A program made the translations under genes and the position numbers. The notes under the pieces were generated by a model. It was not told where the DNA came from and did not search any database. It was given only the letters and a program-made list of their open reading frames with translations. This document shows positions 1 through 10,269 of a stretch of DNA of 64,000 nt, piece by piece. Origin of the DNA: Hemileia vastatrix (Eukaryota > Basidiomycota > Pucciniomycetes > Pucciniales > Zaghouaniaceae); the NCBI GenBank assembly GCA_030280995.1, contig JASXTE010000014.1:1976656-2040655 (forward strand), read 5' to 3'. How positions within the stretch are numbered: the stretch's first letter is position 1; each line of letters opens with the position of its first letter.

Positions 1-738
1 GATGTTATAGCGTATTTTGTGTTTTAAGGGTTTTAGTAGTTGTAGTGAGTTTTTCTAAGTAGATTAGATGTTTTTATTGGTTTTCTGGTTTCAGGGAGGC
101 CGGGCCGCTTCAGGCGGCACCTCCAACGTTGGGCAGCCCGCCCGCCTCTGTTTTAGAAGGTTGGGGAGTGCTTCTGGAGGGTTTTTATTCAATTTGGCAG
201 GTACAGGTGCCAAATTTGTGGGTGTGCATGGGCTCTTAGATGGTGGTCTGTGTGTACATACTAAATAAGACAGTTTGGGGCATATTTAATTATCATACAA
301 CCATCCGGAGGTGATATCCTTGTTCCTCACTCAGTTTTCACTTTTTTTTGGCCACAATTGGCTGTGTTTGTTGGAAGGTTAGTTCTTCATTTAACTCAAC
401 TTTAGCAAAAGGTTCTCTGGTATAGTCTTGCAAGCTATATCAAGTATTATTGCTGTCTCTGGTGTGGATTTGCAGCCTACATCAAGTATCTTTGCTTTCT
501 CTGGTGTGGACATTGGTCTACATTTCAGTTCTTTGGTCTGGTAGTCTTTCTGGGGACTACTTTCTTGGCTCATCAAGCAGTCAAGTGTGTTGAAAAAGGG
601 GCTTTAGCAAACAGGAACCAACTTACTTTAGCAAGTAAATCTCACTCTATTTTTCCAAAGGGACAGGGGATTTTCTCTCTGGTTTTTCTCCAACTCCCTT
701 GGTCAAGGCCTATAGCTAGTACTATAGGATTGTCTACA
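1..738 (+). repeat. A-type LTR, 3' two thirds (left tandem copy)
   Basis: This matches 14529-15266 with few differences and ends in ATTGTCTACA, the 3' terminus of every A-type LTR in the window. Its start lies left of the window. It contains a GC-rich island (about 100-260) with the inverted repeat GCCGC-TTCAG-GCGGC, and about 2.3 tandem copies of a 42-bp unit at 416-510. I place it as the 3' LTR of another copy of element A that lies mostly outside the window. Confidence 0.85.
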
Positions 739-2067
739 ACATCCAATTTGTCTATTAGACCAACTATTTCATCTTCCAGTTCCTTTTATTCCTCTCTTTT
801 TCCTTCCATTTTACTCTTATCATTTAAAATCTCCCTTTCCAGCTTCCTTTTCACCTTCTTCTAGACGAGCCGGCCGACAAAATTACTATAGGATTCTGTT
901 CCATGAATGAGACTGTATCATTTATCATTTTTTTTACCTTTTCCTTTCTTCAACTTTTCATGTTGCTGGTTCTTTTTTATCTTTCTTTTTTTTATTAGTG
1001 ATTTCATTGATATATATTGTTGAACATACTCTTTTAGTTAGGTATTTGCAACAATAACAATCATACTTTTATCATTATGAAAAAAGTAAGATATTTACAA
1101 TGGGTAAATTTATGCACATGTTAGGGATATTGTTTGGAGAGGCATAAATCAAGAAAAAAAAACTGCATGAAAAATATTTTGCATTCAATTGATTTTTAAT
1201 TTTTTTAAATAAAAAAAAAGTAAAAAATCAAAAAGGAAAGATTGTTTTTAAGAAAAATAAAGAATAAAACAATTATTTCCAAGGTTGGAAAATATTTTTC
1301 ACGCACTCTTATTTTTATCATGCTTGTTTTTTCACATCAATTTTTGCTTGAATTTTATTTCTATCCTTCTGTCCCTCCATAGAATATTCACAACTTGAAC
1401 ATGAATGATTTCTTTAGAGATATCTTCATGCATATTGTATTTTTCATGCAGTGGAAAAGACTATTTCTACAATAAATGGAATGTGAAATGTGATACAATT
1501 TAAAATTTCAAAAACTTCCTAATTACAATATATGAGATATTTATTTGAAAAAAAATTATCTAGAAAGTGAAATCTAAAAAGCTAGCCAGAAGGAGAAAAC
1601 TAACTAGCTGAAAAATGAGAAAAAACAAATGTATTAGGGGGATAAAAGTTAGAGATCTTTCATTCCATAATTCCTCTTTTTTCCACCAAATCAATCATGA
1701 TTATTCTCTAAAGTAGGCATACTGTGCCACCAAAACACCCTTTTACAACAAATTAATGTCAAGTTTGTGGCTTCTGTTTTGAGCTGTAAAATACCTTTTA
1801 AATATTTACAAATGTTTAACTTTGATACCCCCTACTAAATGGAAAAAGGAAAAAATGACTAATAAGAGAAACAAAATGTTAGAAATTAGCTTATAAAGCA
1901 ATACACAAACTATGTAAAAAACTAAAAACTAACTAAGTAGCTATAAGAATCTCAAAGAAAATAACTAACTTAAAAGGAAATGAATAGGAAATATTTTATC
2001 AAATAACTGAATAAAAATAATATAAAATAATATACTTTCCAAATTTATTACTAAAAATCATAAAAAG
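739..2067. repeat. AT-rich flank, duplicated at 15267-16595
   Basis: This non-coding AT-rich sequence is about 98% identical by eye to 15267-16595, at a constant offset of 14,528. I see no gene in it. It begins directly after the LTR and stops abruptly at 2067, where it joins the middle of another LTR. The first four bases read ACAT here and ACGT in the other copy; this is the position of a target-site duplication. Confidence 0.85.
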
Positions 2068-2418
2068 CATTTAACTCAACTTTAGCAACAGGTTCTCTGG
2101 TATAGTCTTGCAAGCTATATCAAGTATTATTTCTGTCTCTGGTGTGGATTTGCAGCCTACATCAAGTATCTTTGCTTTCTCTGGTGTGGACATTGGTCTA
2201 CATTTCAGTTCTTTGGTCTGGTAGTCTGTCTGGAGACTACTTTCTTGGCTCATCAAGCAGTTAAGTGTGTTGAAAAAGGGGCTTTAGCAAACAGGAACCA
2301 ACTTACTTTAGCAAGTAAATCTCACTCTATTTTTCCAAAGGGACAGGGGATTTTCTCTCTGGTTTTTCTCCAAGTCCCTTGGTCAAGGCCTATAGCTAGT
2401 ACTATAGGATTGTCTACA
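2068..2418 (+). repeat. Truncated 5' LTR of element A
   Basis: These 351 bp equal positions 388-738 of the left LTR and 14916-15266 of the 3' LTR, with only a handful of differences. It ends in TCTACA and is followed 4 nt later by the primer-binding site. The first ~740 bp of the LTR are missing because the tandem-duplication junction falls at 2067/2068. Confidence 0.85.
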
Positions 2419-2422
2419 TTTC

Positions 2423-2440
2423 TGGCGCCCAACGTGGGGT
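2423..2440 (+). other. Primer-binding site, tRNA-Lys(CUU) type
   Basis: TGGCGCCCAACGTGGGG lies 4 nt after the LTR end. It is complementary to the 3' end of eukaryotic tRNA-Lys(CUU) (...CCCCACGTTGGGCGCCA), the primer type also used by some retroviruses. Element B has a decayed version at the matching place. Confidence 0.85.
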
Positions 2441-2509
2441 AGAACTTGCTAGTTCTTTGGAATATCTTTTTTCTTTGGTTGGCTCTTTTTGGTGGTTTGG
2501 TCTGGAGGA

Positions 2510-4891
2510 ATGGCTTCTGGTTCCTCTATTCCTGTGGTGACTGTCAGTGGGGGAGATGGTCCTCCTGCTGTGATGGTCAGGGAGAGTGTTAGAATTAAAA
2601 CTTGGGATGGTACCAAGTTTAATTGGGAGGATGTCAAGTGGTTTTTGGAGAAGTATGAAACTGCTGCTGGAGTGGATGGTGCTTCTTACCTGGACATGGT
2701 GAAGCAGATTATCTTCTACATTGGTGATAGGGCAGTGCTGAAGTATATTGTGGCCATGCCTGGCTACAAGAAGAGGGATTGGAAGTTATTGTGTAGGGAG
2801 ATGGTAGATAGATGGGTTTTCAGGTTCACTATGGTGGATCTGAATAAGGTTGTCAGTGAATGGCAATCTTATCGTGGTGTTGGTAGCTTGCATAGTTACA
2901 GAAAGTTTCCGCTACAGTTTGATCCTGTGGTGGAATATTTGGTGCAAGTGGAGGAGCTGGCACATGAAAATGCTGCCAAGGATCTTTTTTGGTCTGCCCT
3001 GGCTAGAGATGTCAGGATGGATGTGTTGAAGGAGCTGTCAAGGAACAACTTGATGAAGACTCTTTCTAATGGGGACCAGAAGTTGCCTGCCTTGGATAAG
3101 GTGAAGGAGGCTGTTGAGGCCCATTTGAAGTTATTGGCTGTGGACACCTATCAGGAGGGGTGTGCCAAATATGTCAGCAAAGTCAGTAAGGCTTTGGCTG
3201 AAGAGGTAGTTAGGGTGAAGAAGGAGGAGAAGAATATGGTGCAAGTTCCCAAACAGGAGAGGGACCCAGTGGTGGAGCAGTTGGCTGATCTCACAAAGCA
3301 GCTGCATATTTTTGTTCAGGAGGCTAAGAAGGTCAATAAGGCACCTTCTCAGCCTAGAGATTTTGATAGGAGGGCTGGTAGGAGTGATCCTTGGGTCTGC
3401 TCTTATTTCAGCAGGAGGGGGAACAGGTCCAATGATTTTTGGGCTTTGAACAGGGATGTTTCTGAAGGAAAGGTGGAATTTTATGGCAGGGTTTTCAAGT
3501 TCCCTGATGGTTCATTTGTGAAGCCCAGTGAGGGGCAGGCTCCTGTTGATTTAGTCAGGAGAAGGGGTGGTCTCAATCAAAGGAGGCCAAGGTTTGAGGA
3601 GATTCCTGATAAGGGGAAGTCTTCTGGTAAGGAGGATGATGATTTCAAGGGAAAGAGGAAGGAGGTCAATAAGGTCTCTTTTTCTACTTCCTTTGGTGGT
3701 TTGGAGTTGTATTCCTGTGGTGGACAGTTAAGTGGAGTATGCTTGGCTGGTGTTTATGATGTGGAAGCAGGGAAGGTGGGAAGGCCTAAGAGCAGTTCTC
3801 AGGCCCAACCAAAGCCAAAGGTTTCAAAGGTGGATCCTAAGCTGAGTGCAGCTAGGAAGAGGTACAGCAAAGAGGAGCTGTACAAGATGCAGAAGGGTAT
3901 GGCTGACATGGGCCCCCCTAGTTTTGGTGCATTGGAAATGAATCGTGAGCCAATGCCAATGGAGGTTGATTCTGACTCTGAGGAGGATGTCCCTTTGGCT
4001 TCATTGCCAAAGCCTGCTGGAGTTAGAGGTTCTGGTAAGGGATCTGGTTTGGTTCCTGTTGATGGTACATCTTTTGGTGGTGCTGGTCCTCAAGAAGCTT
4101 CTAGGACCAAGGTTGTGAATCCAATGGCTCACTTTGAGAGGCCAGTGGTTTCTGGTCAATCTAATGTTATGGACTCTGTTCTTGAAAGGATGAATCAGGG
4201 TCAGGTTTCCTTTTCTTATGGGGAATTGTATGCTATCAGTTCAGGGTTGGCTGATAGACAGAAAAAGTTGTTGACCAGGAGAGGAGTTTCTTCTGGGGAG
4301 GTGGAATACATTTGTGATTCTGCTGAAAAGTTTGGTGAGGGGTTGGAAACTCATTTTTCTGCTCCTCTGGGTTATGTCAATGTCACTCTGAATGGCAGGG
4401 AGGCAAGGGCATTGGTGGATTCAGGTTCACAGATAAACCTGATTTCTTTGTTTGAGGCTACTCATTTGGACCTCCCCATCAAAACTGGTATTGGTGGGAA
4501 TTTGAGAGGGATTGGTGGCCATGTCACTGAATTGGTTGGAACTTCTGAGTTTGTGAAGTTAGATGTTGGTGGAGCCTTAGGGAAGGTTCATTTTTATATT
4601 GCTAAAGGAACAGTTAAAGCTGTTTTGGGTCAGCCATTCTTGATGGATTTTCAGGCAAGAATTGGTTATCAATTTGATTTGGGAATCAGTTTGGAGTTGA
4701 CTGGTGAAGGTGAAAGGAGAATTCACATGAGGTTATCATCCCCTGGAGAGGATGGTTGGGAGACCAGGCATGGTTTATCTTCAATGCGCCAGTGCATGGA
4801 TTGTTGTAGGAGAAGAAGAGAGGTGGGTGCTGCCTCTGGTTTTTTGAAGTGTGGCTCGGGCTCTAGTGAGGGTCTTTCTTTTTTAGAATGA
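2510..4891 (+). CDS. Gag-protease polyprotein of element A
   Basis: An open frame of 793 codons from the ATG of MASGSS; an upstream in-frame ATG at 2489 would add seven residues, but MASGSS is the start shared with element B. The N-terminal ~250 residues are Gag-like. A degenerate zinc knuckle near residue 300 (CSY-F-SRRG) has lost its second Cys, its His and its last Cys. A basic, Ser-rich linker follows. The retroviral aspartic protease has its catalytic DSGS at residue 637 and a VLGQPFL motif about 75 residues later. The frame is uninterrupted, unlike pol. The stop codon overlaps the next ATG. Confidence 0.88.
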   Translation: MASGSSIPVVTVSGGDGPPAVMVRESVRIKTWDGTKFNWEDVKWFLEKYETAAGVDGASYLDMVKQIIFYIGDRAVLKYIVAMPGYKKRDWKLLCREMVDRWVFRFTMVDLNKVVSEWQSYRGVGSLHSYRKFPLQFDPVVEYLVQVEELAHENAAKDLFWSALARDVRMDVLKELSRNNLMKTLSNGDQKLPALDKVKEAVEAHLKLLAVDTYQEGCAKYVSKVSKALAEEVVRVKKEEKNMVQVPKQERDPVVEQLADLTKQLHIFVQEAKKVNKAPSQPRDFDRRAGRSDPWVCSYFSRRGNRSNDFWALNRDVSEGKVEFYGRVFKFPDGSFVKPSEGQAPVDLVRRRGGLNQRRPRFEEIPDKGKSSGKEDDDFKGKRKEVNKVSFSTSFGGLELYSCGGQLSGVCLAGVYDVEAGKVGRPKSSSQAQPKPKVSKVDPKLSAARKRYSKEELYKMQKGMADMGPPSFGALEMNREPMPMEVDSDSEEDVPLASLPKPAGVRGSGKGSGLVPVDGTSFGGAGPQEASRTKVVNPMAHFERPVVSGQSNVMDSVLERMNQGQVSFSYGELYAISSGLADRQKKLLTRRGVSSGEVEYICDSAEKFGEGLETHFSAPLGYVNVTLNGREARALVDSGSQINLISLFEATHLDLPIKTGIGGNLRGIGGHVTELVGTSEFVKLDVGGALGKVHFYIAKGTVKAVLGQPFLMDFQARIGYQFDLGISLELTGEGERRIHMRLSSPGEDGWETRHGLSSMRQCMDCCRRRREVGAASGFLKCGSGSSEGLSFLE

Positions 4892-5088
4892 GGAGGGCTG
4901 ATCACCCTAGTGCTACCTCCTCTCCCCAAGATGAGGAAATCCCAGGTTGTAGTAGGTCAGCTCCCTTGAAGATATACCAAGTGGATTTTCAACTTTCCCT
5001 TTTTAATTTTTCTCTTCTCTGCAAGTATTCATCAAGTTTTTTATCAAGTCTCTGTTCTCTCTCAAGATTTTCAATTATTTTTAACTAA
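4888..5088 (+). CDS. Short ORF overlapping the gag stop (ATGA)
   Basis: The ATG at 4888 overlaps the gag TGA in the arrangement ATGA and opens the -1 frame for 66 codons. The first ~50 residues (MRRADHPSATSSPQDEE...) are conserved in element B, where the overlap is TAATG in the same relative frame. In B the frame runs on to 136 codons through the first 145-bp repeat. It may be the N terminus of pol, reached by termination-reinitiation, but no catalytic domain lies in it. Confidence 0.5.
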   Translation: MRRADHPSATSSPQDEEIPGCSRSAPLKIYQVDFQLSLFNFSLLCKYSSSFLSSLCSLSRFSIIFN

Positions 5089-5131
5089 AGCTCAAGGAAG
5101 AAGATTGGTTATATATCTTTATTGAAAGATA

Positions 5132-5635
5132 TGCGGAAAAGTTTTGGAGTGGTGAGATTGGGGTCTAAAAGTAAGTCCTCCCAATTGTGCACTGCTAGGG
5201 TTTCTTCTACACCTTTCAAAAACATTACCTGGGCCACACCTGTGAGCATTGGGGAAACCCCTGGTTATTTTTGTAGGTCAGAAGAAAACTCAAGAAAAGA
5301 AGATAAAAATTTCAAGATAATTCAAGAAAATCAAAAAAAAATCTGAAGATAATGAAGAAAGAAGATCATCAAGATCAATTTTTGGGCCTCCAGCATGAGG
5401 ATAAACTGCACAATTTTAAAAGAGTTGATTCTGAAGATGAATCAAGATTTGAAGAATTGGAAGACAGAAGTGAAGATGAAGAATTGTAATTGCGGAAAAG
5501 TTTTGGAGTGGTGAGATTGGGGTCTAAAAGTAAGTCCTCCCAATTGTGCACCACTAGGGTTTCTTCTACACCTTTCAAAAACATTACCTTGGCCACACAT
5601 GTGAGCAATGGGGAAACCCTTGGTTTTTGTTCCAG
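5132..5635 (+). repeat. Two 145-bp direct repeats with splice-like ends
   Basis: Copies at 5132-5276 and 5491-5635 are about 90% identical and encode SFGVVRLGSKSKSSQLC-like peptides. Each contains GTAAGT (5171, 5530) and GTGAGC, and each ends in a pyrimidine-rich AG (TTTTTGTAG, TTGTTCCAG), as an intron of about 105 nt would. Element B has the same duplication, with GTAAGT in both copies. The unit may be an intron that controls pol expression; the unspliced frame of the second copy is also open into pol. Confidence 0.6.
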
Positions 5636-8600
5636 GTCTGGTGGTAAAGATTTCCTGAAGATCCCTCAAGTTGAAGGAGGAGCGGCAAAGTATAAGAAGG
5701 TATTGCAGAAGATTAGGCCTGTCAATGAGCCTATGCCTGTGGGTTTGAATCCGCCCTTGAAGAGACCTCCTTTGTCAAGAGGTCCGTACTGTTCTCCTTT
5801 GGTGAAGAATCCTCCAGAATTTGTAGAGATAGCTAGGGTGACTGTGGAAAGGTTGAAAGTTGTTAATTTTGGTCCTGATGGGTGGTTGTCTGAAGAAGAA
5901 AAGAAGTTGTTTTTGCACGTTATTGTGCTAAGGGAAAAGGCTGTGGCTTTTATTGAAGAGGAAAGGGGTGTGTTGAAGCACTCTTATGGGGAACCTTACT
6001 TGATTCCTGTGGTTTGTAATGAACCTTGGAAAATCAAACCTATTCCAATTCCAGCTGCTATCAGAGAGGATTTTGTGGAGATTGTTAGGGAAAGAGTCAG
6101 GACTGGGTTATACAAACAATCAAAATCAAGTTACTCAAGTCTGGTTTTCTGTGTAAAGAAGAAGAATGGAAAGTTTAGGGTGGCTCATGATCTTAGAGCC
6201 TTGAATAGAGTCACAATCAAGGATGCTGATATGCCACCAAGTGAAGAAGATTTTGTTGAAGCTTTTGCTGGAAGGGTGTGTTATGGTTTGGGTGATATTA
6301 TGGGTGGTTATGATGAGAGGGAACTTCATATGGATTCAAGGCCTCTCACAACTTTTGAGACTCCTTTGGGAAGATTTCAGCTCACTAGGTTTCCTCAAGG
6401 AGCAACTAATTCAGTGGCAGTATATCAAGCACAGATGGCTTGGATATTGCAGGATCATGTTCCTACTCATTCTGGTATTTTTATTGATGATGGTGGAATT
6501 AAAGGATCATCCACTAATTATGGTAATGAGGTGTTAACGGAGAACCCAGGAATTATGAGGTTTGTTTGGGAATATGCAATAATTCTAGAGAGAGTGTTGT
6601 TTGGATTGAAGAGGATGGTTTGACCATTTCAGGGTCAAAATTCTGTTGTTGTGTTCCTGCTTTAGATATTCAGGGTCATGTGGTATGTAAAGAGGGAAGG
6701 ATTATGGCAAAGAAAAAGATTAATAAAATTCAGTCATGGCCAAGGCCTAAAAAAACTACTGAAGTCAGGGGATTTTTGGGTGTGTGTATATATGTCAGGA
6801 TTTTTATTAAGGATTTTTCTTTGTTGGCTTCACCTTTAAGGAGGTTGACCAGGAAAGATGCAGATTGGGAATGGACTGAAGAGTGTGAAGAGGATTTTCA
6901 GAAGTTGAAAAAGGTTGTTGGGGAAGATATTGTTCTTCACAAGTTGGATTATGGTGTTGGTGCTGGAAAAATTTATCTGGCAGTGGACTCAAGCTATATT
7001 GCTGCTGGTTCTGTTTTGTCTCAGGAAGATAAAACTGGGAGGTTCAGGCCAGTAAGATATGAGTCTGGTGTTTAATGAGGTGGAATCTAGGTACTCTCAA
7101 CCTAAGTTGGAGTTGTGTGGTGTAGCAAAAATTTTAGAGAAGCTACAGACTGTTTTGTGGGGGAAGCATTTTGAGCTGAAGGTGGATGAAAAATCTTTGG
7201 TTCAGATGATCAATAAACCTAGTCTTCCAAATTCTCCAATGACTAGGTGGGTGGCATTTATTCAACATTTTTTTTTGACCTGGTACACAAACCAGGCAAA
7301 ACTTTTACAATGCCTGATGGATTATCAAGGAGGCTACATACAGATGAAGATTCTGAGGCTGAAGAGTTTGATGAAGATGTTCCAGTGGTTAGGGCCAGCA
7401 CAAAGGGTGCTGAAGATTTTTCTGACCTCCCCCAAGAGGCTAAACTGGCTGGATCTGATCTTGATTCTGGTGATCAGGATGTTTTTGTTGATGAAGATGG
7501 AGTTGTTGTTTGGGATAGCTTGAATTTGGAAAATGGTTTTTTTGTTAGTGAACTGGATTCTCACAAGATTCAGTGGAAAGAGAAGGATGTACCAAAATTT
7601 AAGGATTGGTATCCTGGTTGGGCTGGTCAATTAGCTCATGTTCACACTGGTGATTTTGATGACAGAGTTGTACCCTTGGATGTTGTTTTGTTGGATTTTG
7701 AAGATGAGACCTGGGGCCAGTCTGGGTTTTATTTTATTATGGTGGAATATCTGTTGACCTTGGAGAGGCCAGATAGTTGTGATGATGATACTTGGTTGGA
7801 AATCAAGAAGAAGAGTCCTAGATTTTATGTGTCAGGAAGAAGGCTGATGAGGAGGAGACATCCTAATCATCAAGTTGTGGTGACTCAGAAGAAGGATCAA
7901 GAAGTTGTGTTGAAGTCTTTTCATGAAGACCTTGGTCATAGAGGCTTTGGGGAGACTTATAGAAGAGTAGCTGACAGATTTTGGTGGCCAGGTATGAAGT
8001 TGGCTGTGCAGGGTTGGGTTCAATATTGTAAAGAATTTCAAAGAAGAAGTCACTTGAAGCCTTAAGAGGTCGGCCGTGCTACTGGTGAATCAACTGTTTT
8101 TGGAAGAGTCATTCTGGATGCTGTCCATATTAAAGAGGGCAGGTATAAATAATTAATTGTTGCCATGGATGATTTGTCTGGTTGGGTTGAGGCAGTGCCT
8201 CTGGTTAATTTGACTCCCAAGAATGTGACAGAGTTTTTGAAGAAGGAGTGGAATTTTAGGTATGGGTTGATGAAGTTGGTGACTGTTGATGGCGGGCCAG
8301 AGTTTGGTGCCAAATTTAAAGAAGCTATGGCTAGTGTTGGTTCTAAAGTTAGAATGGCTACACCTTATTATCCTGAAGCTGAAGGCATGGTTGAAAGAGG
8401 CCATCAAGTTATCAAGAATTCTTTGGTAAAGATGTGTGGGGATAGTGCTGAAAAGTGGAGGCATTATTTACCCTTGGTGTTATTTTCTGATAAGGTCACT
8501 GTGAAGAGGACAACTGGCTATTCTCCTTATGAGTTAATGTTTGGTCAGAAAGCTGTTCAACCAGTGGACTTGGAAGCTGTCTCTTATCTTGGAATTGATT

Positions 8601-8982
8601 AGGATGAGGTGCACTCAACAGAAGAATTGCTCTGTGCCAGGATGCAACAGTTGGAATGTAGAGAGGAACGTCAAGAGAAGGCATACTCTAGAATGATGAA
8701 GATTAGGAATAAATCAGTCAGATACTCGGACAATAAGTTGGCTCATAGACTCAGGAATCCCTTGAAACCTGGTTGTTTGGTTTTGGTTTATAATAGAAGT
8801 TTGTAGAGTCAGTGGGGAAAATGTTTGCTGACAGATGGAATGGACCTTAGAGAGTCAAATATCAGGTGCCTGGAGGTTCTTAAGTTTTGGAAGAGTTGGA
8901 TAGTGCAGTCTTAAAGAAGAGAGTGGCTGCAGATCAGGTGAAGAGATTTTATCCCAGAGGCACTAGACATGAAGAAGAATGA
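5490..8982 (+). pseudogene. Pol of element A (RT, RNase H, integrase), frameshifted
   Basis: The reverse transcriptase lies at about 5700-6900, with VAHDLRALNR and the catalytic loop FIDD (about 6480-6491) where most Ty3/gypsy enzymes have YxDD. RNase H follows (AVDSSYIAAGSVLSQE, about 6980). The integrase has an HHCC finger near 7920-8040 whose last Cys is now Phe. The core retains D (DDLSGW, 8169), D (VTVDGGPEFG, about 8285) and E (GMVERGH, about 8388). Frameshifts fall near 6600, 7070 and 7270. Stops include TAA after HLKP (8063), one in GRYK*L (about 8151), one at 8600 and one at 8804. The frame ends near 8982. It is not functional as it stands. Confidence 0.9.
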
Positions 8983-9059
8983 CTCTGCAATGAGGATAAA
9001 CTATGGAACATTCTTTAAATTTTGGATTTTTGGTGTTACAGAGAAACTTTTGTGTTGGA

Positions 9060-10060
9060 AACTTTTTGTTAAAAGGTAACCATGGGTGGGGCTTCTAGAT
9101 TGGATCTTGGCAAGTGTAGGGGTAACTGATGGGCTGGCTGCTCTCTAGAACAATTACCCCAGATTATCTGTTTCCAACCCTTTCTCTTAATTTGGTTGAA
9201 ACCTAGTATTGGTTTCTTTTCACAGGTTTTAGTCCCCTATGACTTTAAACTGGAATTTATTTTGGTTTTCAAGTGCTGGACTCTTCACTCTTATTGGTTT
9301 TGGTTTATTGTGTTGGATGTTGTGTTTTTGTTAGAAGGTACCCAGGGGGGGTTTCTAGATTTTATTTTGGCAAGTGTGGGGGTAACTGATGAGCTGGCTG
9401 CTCTGGAGAACAGTTACCCCAGAATGTCTGTCTCAAGTCTTTTTTTTTTCCTAGTTGAATTATAGTTCTGTTGTTTATTATTCAGGTTTCAAGTCCACTA
9501 TGACTTTAAACTGGTTCGGGACTGGCTTCTTTATCTTTGTTTTTTTTGGGTTGGTGGTGGATCACTGGTGGTCTCCCATCATTTTTACTTATTGGAGGGA
9601 GCCCACCCAGTGATCATTTCTATGGACTGGACTTTCTCTTACTGGACATTCTCTTAATCTGGACCATCCATGAAGCTGGAATTTCTTTGATTTTTTAATT
9701 ATGATTTTGCTAGATAGTAGTTTCAGATTATTTTCTTTTTTCTCTTTTTTCTTTTAATTTTTTTATGGGGGTTGTTAAAATTAAAAAAATAAAAATATAG
9801 GGTGTTACCACATCAGGGTCACCTGGATGTGGGCAAGAATTGGTGGGGAAAGGCTCATCAATTGGCTGGGCAATGCTATTTTATCATTTTATTTTTATTT
9901 TCATTAATGTCATTTTTTATTTTTTATTCTCATTATTACCCTTAATTTATGTTTCTTATCTCAAATCATTTAAAGCATTTAAGGTGTATCCACATCAAGG
10001 TGCACTTGGATGTGGGCAAGGTATCAGGGGATCAGCTCATCAATTGGCTGTGGGATACCA
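9060..10060 (+). repeat. Hairpin modules downstream of pol (element A)
   Basis: Four kinds of inverted repeat stand in an AT-rich background. H1 (9119-9160 and 9379-9420) has GGGGTAACTG paired with CAGTTACCCC. H2 (9560-9615) has GATCACTGG paired with CCAGTGATC, with an inner CTCCC/GGGAG stem. H3 (9801-9870) and H4 (9983-10060) have CCACATC paired with GATGTGG and share CTCATCAATTGGCT. All recur in element B, and H1, H2 and H4 recur in C. Unlike the spacers, the stems are conserved. Function is unknown; RNA packaging, termination or export signals are possible. Confidence 0.75.
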
Positions 10061-10269
10061 TTTGTATTATTTTTTTATATTTTATTTTATTTCATTTATT
10101 TTTATTTTATTTATTAATTTATAATTTTAGTATGTTAGTAGACTGTTAAAAAAAAATTAGAATTTTTAGTTATTAATTTTTTTGTTTATTTATTATTATG
10201 TTTTTATCTTTTTGCAGGAGCTCAATGTCTGAATGATGAAGTTACTGGAGGCTGGTCCGGGTTATGATG

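Noticed and set aside
68..268. 66-codon frame in the LTR (also 14596-14796, and on the - strand at 28338 and 41907)
   Set aside because: It lies in the GC-rich island where stops are rare, and indels shift it in the solo LTRs. No sign of selection on the protein could be seen.
391..576. 61-codon antisense LTR frame with repeated STPE...ILD peptides
   Set aside because: The peptide repeat follows from the 42-bp DNA repeat and is not evidence of a gene.
9840..10149. Two hydrophobic frames in the hairpin region
   Set aside because: AT-rich spacer read as Phe/Ile/Leu; not conserved in B.
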